NCBI RefSeq assembly: GCF_019670125.1
Contig: NZ_AP023033.1
Span: 3,089,001-3,153,000 of the forward strand
Reading direction: 5' to 3'
DNA: 64,000 nt
Source of the DNA: Agarivorans aestuarii
GTDB taxonomy: Bacteria > Pseudomonadota > Gammaproteobacteria > Enterobacterales > Celerinatantimonadaceae
The translations under genes were made by a program, and so were the position numbers. The first letter of the stretch is position 1. Each line of letters begins with the position of its first letter. Positions 1-8,831 of this stretch are shown here, one piece after another. The notes under the pieces were generated by a model that ran no database searches, was not told the DNA's origin, and was given only the letters and a program-made list of their open reading frames with translations.

Positions 1-1244
1 GCTAACATGTCGCCAATACCGATCCACTTGTAAGAGGTTAACTCTTCTAAGCCCATTGGGCCGCGAGCATGCAGCTTTTGGGTAGATACTGCCACTTCGG
101 CACCTAAACCAAATTGCGCACCGTCGGTGAAGCGGGTTGAAGCATTTACATAAACCGCGGCAGATCCAGCAGCATTCACAAAACGCTCTACAGCATTTAA
201 GTTATTCGACAAAATTGCGTCTGAATGGCTAGCGTTGTGCGTACGCATGTGAGCGATTGCTTCTTCTACATCGGCAACAACTTTTACACCCAAGGTGTAG
301 CTTAGCCATTCTGTATCAAAATCACCTTCGCCAGCCGCTTGTAAGTCTTGCGCATTTGCCAAGCCAGCCATGGCGTTTTCGGTAGCCACTAACTTAACCG
401 AGGCTTTGTCCATGCGCTCAGCTAGCATTGGCAGTAACTCAGCTGCTACGTTCTGGTCAACTAACAGGCTGTCTAAGGCGTTACACGCCGAAGGACGCTG
501 CACCTTAGAGTTTTCAATTACATCTAGTGCTGCTGCTAAATCTACCGAGTTATCAACGTAAATATGGCTAATGCCAAAGCCGCCGATAATCACTGGAATA
601 GTGCTATTCTCCTGACACATCTTGTGCAGGCCAGCGCCGCCACGAGGAATAATCATATCCACGTATTCATCTAAACGAAGCAGCTCTGCCACCAGCTCAC
701 GATCAGGCTTTTCGATGTATTGAACCGCAGCCGCTGGTAATCCACTTTGCTCTAAAGCAGATTGAATAACTGCTACCAAGGCCATGTTTGAGTGGAAGGT
801 CTCTTTACCGCCACGCAAAATACTGGCATTGCCGGTTTTTAAACATAGCGCTGCGATATCAATAGTTACGTTAGGGCGGGCTTCATAAATAACCCCTACT
901 ACGCCAAGCGGTACACGGCGGCGCGATAGGCGCAGGCCATTTTCTAATACGCGGCAATCCATTTCGCTACCAATAGGATCGTTAAGCGAAATAACGTTGC
1001 GAACATCGCTAGCAATACCTGCTAGTCGCTCACTGTTTAGCATTAAGCGATCGAGTAATGCTTCAGATAAACCCGATTGGCGAGCGGCGTCTAAATCTAT
1101 TTTATTAGCCGCTAAAATGCTTTCTTGCTGAGCTTCAAGCTGATCAGCAATTGCCGCCAAGGCTGCGTTTTTTTGGCTAGTACTTAAGGTGGCCAAATCA
1201 AAGCTGGCTTGTTTAGCCTGTTGACCAAGTGTTTGTAAGCTCAT
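1..1244 (-). CDS. proA: Gamma-glutamyl phosphate reductase (partial, 3' end off window)
   Basis: Second step of proline synthesis: NADPH-dependent reduction of gamma-glutamyl phosphate to glutamate semialdehyde in the cytoplasm. The frame stays open from the ATG at 1244 to the window edge, giving 414 residues, so only the last few residues are missing compared with the roughly 417-residue E. coli enzyme. The aldehyde-dehydrogenase-like fold is recognisable from the segments reading [13 protein letters not shown] and IIPRGG, and the catalytic cysteine region reads [13 protein letters not shown]. The start lies 10 bases after the proB stop, so proB and proA form one transcription unit in the usual order. 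Identification is secure; only the C-terminus cannot be checked. Confidence 0.97.
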   Translation of the reverse strand, partial: MSLQTLGQQAKQASFDLATLSTSQKNAALAAIADQLEAQQESILAANKIDLDAARQSGLSEALLDRLMLNSERLAGIASDVRNVISLNDPIGSEMDCRVLENGLRLSRRRVPLGVVGVIYEARPNVTIDIAALCLKTGNASILRGGKETFHSNMALVAVIQSALEQSGLPAAAVQYIEKPDRELVAELLRLDEYVDMIIPRGGAGLHKMCQENSTIPVIIGGFGISHIYVDNSVDLAAALDVIENSKVQRPSACNALDSLLVDQNVAAELLPMLAERMDKASVKLVATENAMAGLANAQDLQAAGEGDFDTEWLSYTLGVKVVADVEEAIAHMRTHNASHSDAILSNNLNAVERFVNAAGSAAVYVNASTRFTDGAQFGLGAEVAVSTQKLHARGPMGLEELTSYKWIGIGDML

Positions 1245-1254
1245 CTAACAATTC

Positions 1255-2364
1255 CTATTTTAAAACTAAATCGTCACGGTGCACCGCAACTGATCCGTAG
1301 CCATAACCCAGAGTCTTATCAATTTGCTCTGAATGTAGCCCTTTAATTAAATTCATATCTTTGGCCGGATAGCGGCAAATACCACGGGCAATTTCACCAC
1401 CTTGCGGATTTACAATGCGTACCACATCGCCGCGGTTAAACTCGCCGTTTATCGCGGTAATCCCTTTGGGCAGCAAACTAGAACCACGCTCTACTACTGC
1501 TTTACATGCGCCGTCATCCAATACTAACTCGCCATGTGGAGGAGGCCCAGCCAAAATCCATTGTTTGCGATTTTCCAGCGGGCTATTGGTTGGCGGGAAA
1601 CGAGTGCCAACACTTTTTCCTTCACTTAAGCGGGTAATTACGTTCTCACTGTGGCCTGCGGCTATTACTACTTCAATGCCTGCTCTACCGGCTATTTCGG
1701 CGGCTTGCAGTTTAGTTGCCATACCACCAGTACCCAAACCGCTTACACTATCGCCAGCTAAAGAGCGAATAGAGGCATCAATCTCGGCCACTTCTTCAAT
1801 GAGTTTAGCATCCGGGTTATTACGCGGATCGGCAGTAAACAGACCAGGTTGGTCGGTTAGTAATAATAGTTTGTCTGCTTCGCCTAAAATAGCCGCTAGC
1901 GCCGACAAGTTGTCGTTATCACCCACTTTAATTTCTGCAGTGGCTACCGCGTCATTTTCGTTGATGATAGGTACAATGCCATGATTGAGTAGCGCTTTAA
2001 GCATGTCTTTAGCGTTAAGGAAACGCTCGCGGTCCTCTAAATCGGCGCGAGTTAACAGCATTTGGCCTACATGAATATCGTAGATGCTAAATAGGCTTTC
2101 CCATACTTGAATGAGTCGGCTTTGCCCCACTGCAGCGAGCATTTGCTTATTAGCAATGGTGGGCGCGATATTGCCATGGGTTAGCGATAAGTGCTCGCGA
2201 CCGGCGGCAATGGCTCCAGAAGTAACCACAATAAGTTGATGACCCGCCTTTCGTAGCAGCGCGCATTGGCGTACCAGCTCTATCATATGGGCGCGGTCAA
2301 GTTTAGACGTGCCGCTGGTTAACACACTGGTGCCTAACTTAACGACGATGGTTTGCTTCGACAT
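1255..2364 (-). CDS. proB: Glutamate 5-kinase
   Basis: First and feedback-controlled step of proline synthesis: ATP-dependent phosphorylation of L-glutamate. The 369 residues comprise an amino-acid-kinase domain (about 1-255) followed by a PUA domain (about 275-365), the full E. coli-type arrangement. Visible motifs are KLGTS near residue 9, VVTSGA at 46-51, INEND at 135-139, GDNDNLSA at 148-155 and GTGGMATK at 211-218. The product is the labile gamma-glutamyl phosphate, consistent with tight coupling to proA ten bases downstream. A plausible minus 10 element (TAGAAT) lies upstream at about 2400-2410. Length and start match the family. Confidence 0.97.
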   Translation of the reverse strand: MSKQTIVVKLGTSVLTSGTSKLDRAHMIELVRQCALLRKAGHQLIVVTSGAIAAGREHLSLTHGNIAPTIANKQMLAAVGQSRLIQVWESLFSIYDIHVGQMLLTRADLEDRERFLNAKDMLKALLNHGIVPIINENDAVATAEIKVGDNDNLSALAAILGEADKLLLLTDQPGLFTADPRNNPDAKLIEEVAEIDASIRSLAGDSVSGLGTGGMATKLQAAEIAGRAGIEVVIAAGHSENVITRLSEGKSVGTRFPPTNSPLENRKQWILAGPPPHGELVLDDGACKAVVERGSSLLPKGITAINGEFNRGDVVRIVNPQGGEIARGICRYPAKDMNLIKGLHSEQIDKTLGYGYGSVAVHRDDLVLK

Positions 2365-2425
2365 GCTATTTTACTATTCCAACTCGGCTAAAATGCAAAG
2401 CGAGTATTCTACCTGATATTAAACC

Positions 2426-2454
2426 GACGCACAGAGCCTGTGCGCCATTTTTTT
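2426..2454 (+). terminator. Terminator-like hairpin between crl and proB
   Basis: A short GC-rich hairpin (arms about 2426-2434 and 2438-2446, loop AGC) is followed on the plus strand by seven T residues. Both flanking genes run on the minus strand, so in the plus orientation it would stop antisense transcription coming out of proB. On the minus strand the hairpin follows crl but is trailed only by a weak GGTTTAAT tract. It may work poorly in both directions. Confidence 0.4.
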
Positions 2455-2469
2455 GCGGAACTCTTCGGC

Positions 2470-2865
2470 TTACGCTGCCGGGAGAGCTAAATTGGGGGAC
2501 AAAGAGGGGGCAGCGCTTAGGTCTAACTCCAACTTTTGCAGTGTATCCAGCAGCTTTTGATAAAACACCTCTAGTGACTGTTGCACTTCTGTTTGGTGTT
2601 TACTCGGAATGGTACCTTCCTGCCATTCGCCTTGCTTGTCGTATAAACCAAACCAGTAGTGGTATTCAAAACTGTCTTCGTTTACCCGTAATTCAAACCA
2701 CCAGCCATAAAACTCGCGTTCATCAGCTGCAGGTTTAGAGCTTACACAAGAGGCAAGGCAATCAAAAAAGTACATTTCTTTGCTGCTGTGTTCTTTACGA
2801 AAATACGGACCCATGGCCGTAAATCTCGATGTTAACTTTCCATGGCTTGGCCAAGTCACTTCCAT
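2470..2865 (-). CDS. crl: Sigma factor-binding protein Crl
   Basis: Crl is a small cytoplasmic protein that binds the stationary-phase sigma factor RpoS and favours assembly of the RpoS holoenzyme. The 131 residues from the ATG at 2865 match the E. coli protein (133) in length and share signature stretches: FTAMGPY near the N-terminus, FFDCLA..CV.SKPA in the middle, then REFYGWWFEL and the aromatic run FEYHYWFGLYDK. The frame extends 22 codons further upstream, but the ATG at 2865 is preceded by a GGAGAG ribosome site nine bases away, and the extension has no family counterpart. It lies 76 bases after frsA, the neighbour it has in enterics and vibrios. RpoS is encoded at 57 kb in this same window. 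Confidence 0.93.
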   Translation of the reverse strand: MEVTWPSHGKLTSRFTAMGPYFRKEHSSKEMYFFDCLASCVSSKPAADEREFYGWWFELRVNEDSFEYHYWFGLYDKQGEWQEGTIPSKHQTEVQQSLEVFYQKLLDTLQKLELDLSAAPSLSPNLALPAA

Positions 2866-2941
2866 GCGCTTAATCTCTCCACAGTAGGACAATAGTTTGT
2901 ATAACGTACCGTATGTCCATAATGACCACAATTAAGCTAAA

Positions 2942-4171
2942 TCACAATTGCTTTTGTAGCCAATGCGTGACCTTAGTGAAGATCTGATTGTAATTTTGTA
3001 GTGAATCAAGCTCTTTCAGCACTTCAACCTTGCAATTTGGCGAAGCCATACTAAGTAAAGAAACATCGGTTTCTGGGCATATTGCGTCATTTTTACGGCC
3101 AACCACAAACATTGGCAACTTTGTTCTTGGCCCGCCAAGTATGCCCTGAGTTTTCAAGGACAAAGGCATACAGCGATAATAGAGTCCTTCAGTATTTGAG
3201 GCATTAACCCCACTGCGATTAGCTAAACAATCTTGATACATTTGCGGTAAGTTATTAAATCGCTGTATATCGCTAAATAATCGGTCTACTGGCGCACCAA
3301 TAGTAACCACTGCGCGCAGACGCTCTGCGGCAACAAAGGCCAAGCGAGCGGCTACATTACCGGCAAAGCGATAACCCAACATGGCAACACGGGCATGATC
3401 CACCCAGGGCACTTGAGGTAAGTGATCGAGAATGGCTAAGTGAATACGGCTGCTATCTTGTTGCAGCTTCCAGTTAAGGCAATGCCCCGCTCCTGGCATG
3501 TCTACGGTTAACATGGCAATACCTGCAGGCGCTAAGAAGCGTTCAAAAAACGGGTAAAGCTCAGTTTGAATGGTGTCTAAGCCGCCACTCACCATCACCA
3601 CTGGTTTTACCGAGTCGGTATCTGGAAGATGCAAATAACAAGCAACTTGTTTACCGTCTATCGGTACGTTTATGGTTTTACACTCATATTTACTTTGCTC
3701 TGTAGCAGCCATTAAATTGCTGTGAGCTAAAGCATGAGCTGAAGCAACTAAATCATCACCCTTAAAATGTGGGTAGGCAGCAATAGTGGCGCTATAACTG
3801 GCTAGCAAAAACTCTTGGTAGGCTTTATCTCGCTGACCATTTTGCTCGGCATCTTTAGCTGAAATTTGGTGTTTAACTGCACGTTGCATCCATTCGTAGT
3901 TCCAGTTGCCCGGCTGGTAACCGCCAATGGTATCGAGCAACTCGCTAGTGCGCGGTTTATCGCACATTGCGATGTCGGCAAACAGGCTTTCTGTTTCAAT
4001 AGGATCCAAACCTAGCCAAGCCCAGTACTCTCTGCGCAGGATACGATACCAATTGCGACCTTCTTCTTGGCCTACCGCGGTTAATTGAGCCGCGCTCGAG
4101 TTAGACACGGTGGATGTTTCCACCACATTAATACGTGGTTTAAACAATACTTCTGACAGATTTTCTTTCAA
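2942..4171 (-). CDS. frsA: FrsA-type alpha/beta-hydrolase (esterase / fermentation-respiration switch protein)
   Basis: FrsA of enterics and vibrios binds the glucose-specific phosphotransferase protein EIIA-Glc and influences the balance of fermentation and respiration; its enzymatic activity (esterase or pyruvate decarboxylase) has been disputed. The 409 residues match the family length (about 414). The middle contains the family stretch VSGGLDTIQTELYP, then MLTVDMPGAG and the nucleophile-elbow-like segment GYRFAGNVAARLAF; a canonical G-x-S-x-G serine is not present there. No signal peptide is seen, consistent with a cytosolic protein. The downstream neighbour is crl, the conserved pairing. 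The gene usually found upstream (gpt) is replaced here by a purine permease. Confidence 0.88.
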   Translation of the reverse strand: MKENLSEVLFKPRINVVETSTVSNSSAAQLTAVGQEEGRNWYRILRREYWAWLGLDPIETESLFADIAMCDKPRTSELLDTIGGYQPGNWNYEWMQRAVKHQISAKDAEQNGQRDKAYQEFLLASYSATIAAYPHFKGDDLVASAHALAHSNLMAATEQSKYECKTINVPIDGKQVACYLHLPDTDSVKPVVMVSGGLDTIQTELYPFFERFLAPAGIAMLTVDMPGAGHCLNWKLQQDSSRIHLAILDHLPQVPWVDHARVAMLGYRFAGNVAARLAFVAAERLRAVVTIGAPVDRLFSDIQRFNNLPQMYQDCLANRSGVNASNTEGLYYRCMPLSLKTQGILGGPRTKLPMFVVGRKNDAICPETDVSLLSMASPNCKVEVLKELDSLQNYNQIFTKVTHWLQKQL

Positions 4172-4212
4172 AACAACCTACTCACTTGCTTATCAATTTA
4201 TAAAATATATCA

Positions 4213-4242
4213 CAAAAAAAAGCCGCCACGATGTGACGGCTT
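4213..4242 (-). terminator. Rho-independent terminator of the purine permease gene
   Basis: On the minus strand a ten-base-pair stem (one G-U pair) with loop ATC, centred at about 4231, is followed by eight T residues (4221 down to 4214). It lies 26 bases after the stop of the permease gene and upstream of frsA. Confidence 0.88.
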
Positions 4243-4267
4243 AGCATGTATTCTGAATTTGTCAGCT

Positions 4268-5557
4268 TTAGAAGAAAGCGAACTTAAGCACAAATACAGC
4301 AGCTAGTACCCAAACACTTAATGGTACTTCTTTATAACGACCCGCGAGTAGCTTAATTACCGCGTAAGAGATAAAGCCCAAAGCGATACCGTCTGCGATA
4401 GAGAACGACAGTGGCATTAAAATAGCTACAATCGCTGCTGGAGCAGCTTCAGTAAGGTCTGTCCAATCTACATTAATTAAGCCCGATAGCATTAAGGTAC
4501 ATACGTAGAACAGTGCGCCAGCTGTTGCATAAGCTGGAATCATACCCGCCAACGGCGAGAACAATAGAGCAAGAATAAACAGAATGCCCACAACCACAGC
4601 AGTTAAACCAGTACGGCCACCGGCTTCTACACCAGCACCACTTTCAATGTAAGAAGTAGTGCTTGAAGTACCTAATAATGAACCGGCAATAGTAGCACTA
4701 GAGTCTGCCATCAACGCTTTTTTAAGATTAGGTAAACGGCCTTTCTCGTCAAGCAAGTTACCGCGTTGGGCAACTGCCGTTAAGGTACCTGCAGTGTCGA
4801 ATAAATCTACAAACAAGAAGGCAAAAATAACGCTAATCATGGTGACATCTAAGGCACCCATAATATCTAGCTGTAAGAAGGTCGGCGCTGGATTTGGTGG
4901 CATAGATACAATGCCGCCATATTGGGTGTATCCCAATATAATAGACAGTACCGTAATTGCTAGGATAGAGATTAATACGCCGCCTTTTACCTTGCGGTAT
5001 TCAAGGCCAATAATTAAGAAGAAACCTAAAGCAGCCAGAATCATCTGGTGCGGGTTTTCGCTGCCTAAACTTACTAAAGTAGCTGGGTTATCAACCACAA
5101 TACCTGCGTTTTTAAGCGCAATAAAACCAAGGAATAAACCGATACCTGCAGCAATACCTACACGTAAAGTTTGCGGAATCGAGTTAATAATCCACTCACG
5201 CACTTTAAATAGGCTTAGCAAAATGAAGATAACACCCGACAAGAACACTGCACCTAAAGCAACCTGCCAAGTATGGCCCATGCCTAGTACAACGCCGTAG
5301 GTGAAAAAGGCATTTAAGCCCATGCCAGGCGCTTGAGCAATTGGGTAGTTAGCGTACAGGCCCATAATGAAACAGCCAATGGCCGCAGCCAAACAGGTTG
5401 CAACAAATACTGCACCTTGATCCATCTCTGTAGCAGCAAGCATGCTAGGGTTAACAAAGATAATGTAGGCCATAGTTAAGAAGGTGGTTAAACCTGCAAT
5501 GACCTCTGTGCGCACATTGGTTCCGTGCTCTTTTAGCTTAAATAATTTCTCTAACAT
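4268..5557 (-). CDS. NCS2-family purine (adenine/guanine/hypoxanthine) permease, AzgA-like
   Basis: Inner-membrane transporter for purine bases, driven by proton symport in characterised relatives. From the ATG at 5557 it has 429 residues with about 13 hydrophobic segments. Family signatures are TEVIAGLTTFLTMAYIIFVNP at the N-terminus (split: TEVIAGLTTFL, then TMAYIIFVNP), the APGMGLNAFF motif of the first inverted repeat, and FVDLFDTAGTL followed by GTSSTTSYIESGAG in the second half. An in-frame GTG at 5611 would add 18 non-conserved residues and lacks a good ribosome site, so the internal ATG is preferred. The exact base specificity cannot be read from sequence. A strong terminator follows. 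Confidence 0.92.
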   Translation of the reverse strand: MLEKLFKLKEHGTNVRTEVIAGLTTFLTMAYIIFVNPSMLAATEMDQGAVFVATCLAAAIGCFIMGLYANYPIAQAPGMGLNAFFTYGVVLGMGHTWQVALGAVFLSGVIFILLSLFKVREWIINSIPQTLRVGIAAGIGLFLGFIALKNAGIVVDNPATLVSLGSENPHQMILAALGFFLIIGLEYRKVKGGVLISILAITVLSIILGYTQYGGIVSMPPNPAPTFLQLDIMGALDVTMISVIFAFLFVDLFDTAGTLTAVAQRGNLLDEKGRLPNLKKALMADSSATIAGSLLGTSSTTSYIESGAGVEAGGRTGLTAVVVGILFILALLFSPLAGMIPAYATAGALFYVCTLMLSGLINVDWTDLTEAAPAAIVAILMPLSFSIADGIALGFISYAVIKLLAGRYKEVPLSVWVLAAVFVLKFAFF

Positions 5558-5960
5558 AGCGGCGTATGTTCCTTGGACAGACAGTTGGTTATTTGGACCA
5601 CTAACAGGCACTCCGTTATGCTGCTAGCAGAAATCGCGTGGCATTATATTCATCCCAAATCTAAGAAGCTAGCCGATGATGCAACCAACCTGCGCTAGAT
5701 CAGCAAAAAAAGCTAAAATCACCAACTCATAGCGTTAATATGCGTCGAGTTGCTGAGATTATTTAGTTTATATGGGAATTTTGATACTTTCTTGATAGTG
5801 ATTATCATGCTAGCCACTATTAAGAAAACAATCAGTTGAACAGTAGCTTTATTGCTCACAAACAATTATTCCAACGAAAAGCACATAAACAGACTTATAT
5901 TCAAGGTTTCTAGCTGATAAAGTCCTATTCATACTAGTAATACAATTAAAAGGTGGCTTT
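5558..5960. other. Divergent promoter region between purine permease and pepD
   Basis: About 400 bases without a gene, AT-rich, expected to hold the divergent promoters. I looked for a purine riboswitch ahead of the permease and saw none of its conserved core. A partial Fur-box-like palindrome lies at 5794-5808. The ribosome site for pepD (AAAGGTGG) is at about 5949-5956. Nothing else is recognisable. Confidence 0.6.
5794..5808. promoter_or_regulatory. Fur-box-like sequence upstream of pepD
   Basis: The 15 bases GATAGTGATTATCAT differ at two positions from the first 15 bases of the 19-base Fur consensus (GATAATGATAATCATTATC); the remaining four positions match poorly. The site lies about 150 bases before the pepD start and 240 bases from the permease start. 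Neither gene is a typical iron-regulated target, so this may be chance. Confidence 0.25.
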
Positions 5961-7424
5961 GTGTCTACACTATCTTCACTTCACCCTCAGGGCTTATGGC
6001 AACACTTCGAAACCATGTGTTCTATTCCCCACCCCTCTAAACATGAACAAGCAATGATTGACTGGGTAATGGGTTTGGCCGCTGAGCACCAACTTGAGCA
6101 TTTTCAAGACGAAGTTGGCAATGTAATCATCAAAAAGCCAGCCACCGCTGGCATGGAAGATCGCCAAGGGGTAATCTTGCAAGCCCACTTAGACATGGTG
6201 CCGCAAGCTAATAACGACACTCAGCACGACTTTACCAAAGATCCCATCCGCCCTTACATAGATGGCGAGTGGGTAACCGCAGAAGGCACCACCCTAGGTG
6301 CAGACAACGGCATTGGTGGCGCATCAATACTGGCCATTTTAACCAGTAACGAGATTGCTCATGGCCCTATAGAAGCCTTGTTCACTATTGACGAAGAAGC
6401 AGGAATGACCGGCGCTTTTGGCTTACAAGCTGGTGTATTAGAAGGCAAACTGCTGATTAACACCGACTCAGAGCAAGAAGGTGAAGTGTATATGGGTTGT
6501 GCTGGCGGCGGCGATACTAACGTAAGCTTCCCCCTAGAACAGCAAGCTACTAACGCAGAGCAACTAGCCGTAGAGTTAACAGTTAAAGGCTTAAAAGGCG
6601 GTCACTCAGGTTGTGACATTGATACCGGCCGAGCCAACGCTAATAAACTGTTAGTGCGTTTATTAGCAGCTCTGCAGCAGCAAGGCATTGAACCAGTAAT
6701 TTGCCAGATTCAAGGTGGAAGCCTGCGCAATGCCATTCCTCGCGAAGCAAGCTGTACCTTGGTATTTAATGCAGCCAAGCAAGCCGAACTTGAGCAAGTT
6801 ATCGAACAGCAGCGCAGCCAGTTCATCGATGAATTTGGCTTAGTTGAAACAGGCTTAAGCATTAGCAATGAGCAGCTTACTACTCCAGAGCAAAGCTTGA
6901 GCACAAACTTATCTCAACAACTTATCGCCAGTTTAAATGCCTGCACCAATGGCGTGGTGAGCATGAGCCAAACGGTAACAGGTGTTGTAGAAACTTCGCT
7001 AAACCTGGGCGTAATTAGCCAAACAGAATCCACTATCGACGCTAAAATTTTAGTCCGCTCGCTTATTGATTCAAGCCGCTTACAAGTAGAGGCAAGCCTA
7101 GCTTCACTATTCAGCTTAACCGATGCAGAAGTAAGCCATACTGGCGCTTACCCTGGTTGGAAGCCTGAAGCAGACTCGGTAATGAAAAGCGTAGTTCAAC
7201 AAAGCTACCAAGAGCTATTTGGCAAGTGCCCAAATGTAATGGTTATTCACGCCGGCCTAGAATGCGGTTTATTTAAAAGCGCTTACCCAGAGTGGGATAT
7301 GGCATCGTTTGGACCAACCATTAAGTTTCCACATAGCCCAGACGAAAAGGTAGAAATTGCCGCGGTAGAAAAATACTGGCAACTACTAGTTAGTGTACTT
7401 AACAACATTCCAGCTAAAGCCTAA
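5961..7424 (+). CDS. pepD: Aminoacyl-histidine dipeptidase / cytosol non-specific dipeptidase
   Basis: M20-family zinc dipeptidase that cleaves a wide range of dipeptides, including Xaa-His, in the cytoplasm. The 487 residues match E. coli PepD (485). Family features include the metal-site segments LQAHLDMVPQ (His and Asp ligands), GTTLGADNGIGGA (bridging Asp), LFTIDEEAGMTGA (catalytic and ligand Glu) and NTDSEQEGE, with a lid/dimerisation domain in the middle reading GGHSGCDI and a final FGPTIKFPHSPDE carrying the last His. The start codon is GTG, preceded by AAAGGTGG at proper distance. It stands alone between a divergent permease and the convergent dinB gene. Confidence 0.96.
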   Translation: MSTLSSLHPQGLWQHFETMCSIPHPSKHEQAMIDWVMGLAAEHQLEHFQDEVGNVIIKKPATAGMEDRQGVILQAHLDMVPQANNDTQHDFTKDPIRPYIDGEWVTAEGTTLGADNGIGGASILAILTSNEIAHGPIEALFTIDEEAGMTGAFGLQAGVLEGKLLINTDSEQEGEVYMGCAGGGDTNVSFPLEQQATNAEQLAVELTVKGLKGGHSGCDIDTGRANANKLLVRLLAALQQQGIEPVICQIQGGSLRNAIPREASCTLVFNAAKQAELEQVIEQQRSQFIDEFGLVETGLSISNEQLTTPEQSLSTNLSQQLIASLNACTNGVVSMSQTVTGVVETSLNLGVISQTESTIDAKILVRSLIDSSRLQVEASLASLFSLTDAEVSHTGAYPGWKPEADSVMKSVVQQSYQELFGKCPNVMVIHAGLECGLFKSAYPEWDMASFGPTIKFPHSPDEKVEIAAVEKYWQLLVSVLNNIPAKA

Positions 7425-7570
7425 TTAGTTAAGCGAAAAGCAAACTGGTTTATTAGCCTGTTTGCCTATCATCCTTAACATGAAGATAAGCAAAGATCTT
7501 ATCGCTACGTTTTGAGTCTTTGGCTTAAATGTAAGTACAGCTAAGCGACTTAGCTACGACCGAGACCTCA

Positions 7571-8665
7571 CTAAGTAGTTAAGGGCTCGAAGGGCAAAAC
7601 CAGTTGTGGTGACTGGTTTTGCTGCTCATAGGCCAAACCAATATGTAAACCTATCAGTCGAACGGCCTTACCTTTTCCTCTAGCGAACGCTTCTTCAAAC
7701 AATTCTAATAATGCCGACTCATCAATACGCTGACACTGTTGCTCTTTAGTGGTTTGTTGAAAGTCAGCAAACTTAATCTTCACCCCAAGTTTATTCATTT
7801 TGGCTTGCTTTAAATGCTTTTCACTACGCCGCTTTAACTCTGGCAGCAAAGCTAACAAACGCTCAATCAAAATAGCAGGATTGCCTTCATCTTTGGCAAA
7901 GGTGCGCTCTACAGCCACGGATTTTCGCTTACGATCGTTACTTACCGCCCGCTCATCCACCCCTTGGCAGCGCAACCATAACATCTCGCCAAACTTCCCA
8001 AATAGTTGCTTTAACTTATCTTTATCGGCTCGGCGAATATCACCGCCAGTATATAAGCCTTGATGGTGCAACTTTTCAATACTCACCTTGCCCACCCCAG
8101 AGATTTTTTCCAACGCCAGCGTCTCGATAAATTCGCTCACTTGCTCAGGCTTAATTACATACAGGCCATTGGGCTTGTTTAAGTCTGAAGCAATTTTGGC
8201 TAAGAACTTAACTGGTGCTACACCAGCAGAAGCTGTTAGACCTGTTTTAGCAAAGATATCTTGGCGGATTTGCTCTGCAATAAGAGTGGCTGAGCCTTTG
8301 CAGGCCTCACTATTGCTCACATCCAAAAAGGCTTCATCTAAAGATAATGGCTCAATGGCGTCGGCGTAATCATGAAAAACACTTTGTACCTCTCGGCTCA
8401 CTTCCTGATAAACCTGCATGCGCGGAGGCACCAATACCAAATGTGGGCAAAGTTGCAGTGCTTTATGGGTTGGCATGGCTGAGCGAACACCATATTCACG
8501 CGCAAGGTAGTTACAAGTCGTCAACACCCCGCGACCGCTGCGCATGCCGCCTACAGCCAAGGGAACGTTGGCTAGCTCTGGCTGGTCTCGCATTTCTACA
8601 GCTGCATAAAAACAGTCCATATCTACATGGATTATTTTACGTTGTATTGGCTGTAAATCTGCCAC
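7571..8665 (-). CDS. dinB: DNA polymerase IV (Y-family translesion polymerase)
   Basis: Error-prone translesion DNA polymerase induced by DNA damage. From the GTG at 8665 it has 364 residues (E. coli 351). The catalytic acidic residues are in IHVDMDCFYAAVEMR (Asp15, with Tyr20 at the steric-gate position) and in LSLDEAFLDVS (Asp110, Glu111). The helix-hairpin-helix segment ISGVGKVSIEKL and the C-terminal little-finger domain follow. The frame extends upstream to 8740, but this extension runs through a LexA operator at 8682-8697, and the GTG at 8665 has a GAGG ribosome site eight bases before it, so the shorter start is preferred. The C-terminus ends SPQLVLPFE, resembling a beta-clamp-binding motif of the QxxLxLF type. 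Confidence 0.95.
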   Translation of the reverse strand: MADLQPIQRKIIHVDMDCFYAAVEMRDQPELANVPLAVGGMRSGRGVLTTCNYLAREYGVRSAMPTHKALQLCPHLVLVPPRMQVYQEVSREVQSVFHDYADAIEPLSLDEAFLDVSNSEACKGSATLIAEQIRQDIFAKTGLTASAGVAPVKFLAKIASDLNKPNGLYVIKPEQVSEFIETLALEKISGVGKVSIEKLHHQGLYTGGDIRRADKDKLKQLFGKFGEMLWLRCQGVDERAVSNDRKRKSVAVERTFAKDEGNPAILIERLLALLPELKRRSEKHLKQAKMNKLGVKIKFADFQQTTKEQQCQRIDESALLELFEEAFARGKGKAVRLIGLHIGLAYEQQNQSPQLVLPFEPLTT

Positions 8666-8681
8666 AGCTATCGCCTCAAAA

Positions 8682-8697
8682 CTGTATATAAAAACAG
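8682..8697 (-). promoter_or_regulatory. LexA (SOS) box of dinB
   Basis: CTGTATATAAAAACAG, a CTG-N10-CAG palindrome with an AT-rich core very close to the gammaproteobacterial LexA consensus. It lies 17 bases upstream of the chosen dinB GTG, where it would cover the promoter or early transcript. This supports SOS induction of dinB and rules against the longer reading frame start. Confidence 0.9.
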
Positions 8698-8831
8698 TAT
8701 AAATATTAGTATTCAATTTGCCAAGTGAACAATTTAGCAAATAGCATGAGGAAACCAGCTGTTAGCTATAGCTTGATGAAATCACCTTGAGTACTATTGC
8801 TAGATTAAATAGGCAAAAGGAAGCTCAAGCA

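Noticed and set aside
1415-1984. 189-codon frame opposite proB
   Set aside because: Shadow of a conserved gene; low-complexity Ser/Ala composition and no start signals.
4659-5300. 213-codon frame opposite the purine permease
   Set aside because: It is antisense to a well-conserved transporter in the usual shadow frame, lacks a ribosome site and resembles no family.
5558-5960. Purine riboswitch ahead of the purine permease
   Set aside because: None of the conserved junction bases of the guanine/adenine aptamer are present on the minus strand.
7440-7465. Hairpin GCAAACTGG / CCTGTTTGC after pepD as a terminator
   Set aside because: The stem has an internal mismatch and no T tract follows; too weak to call.
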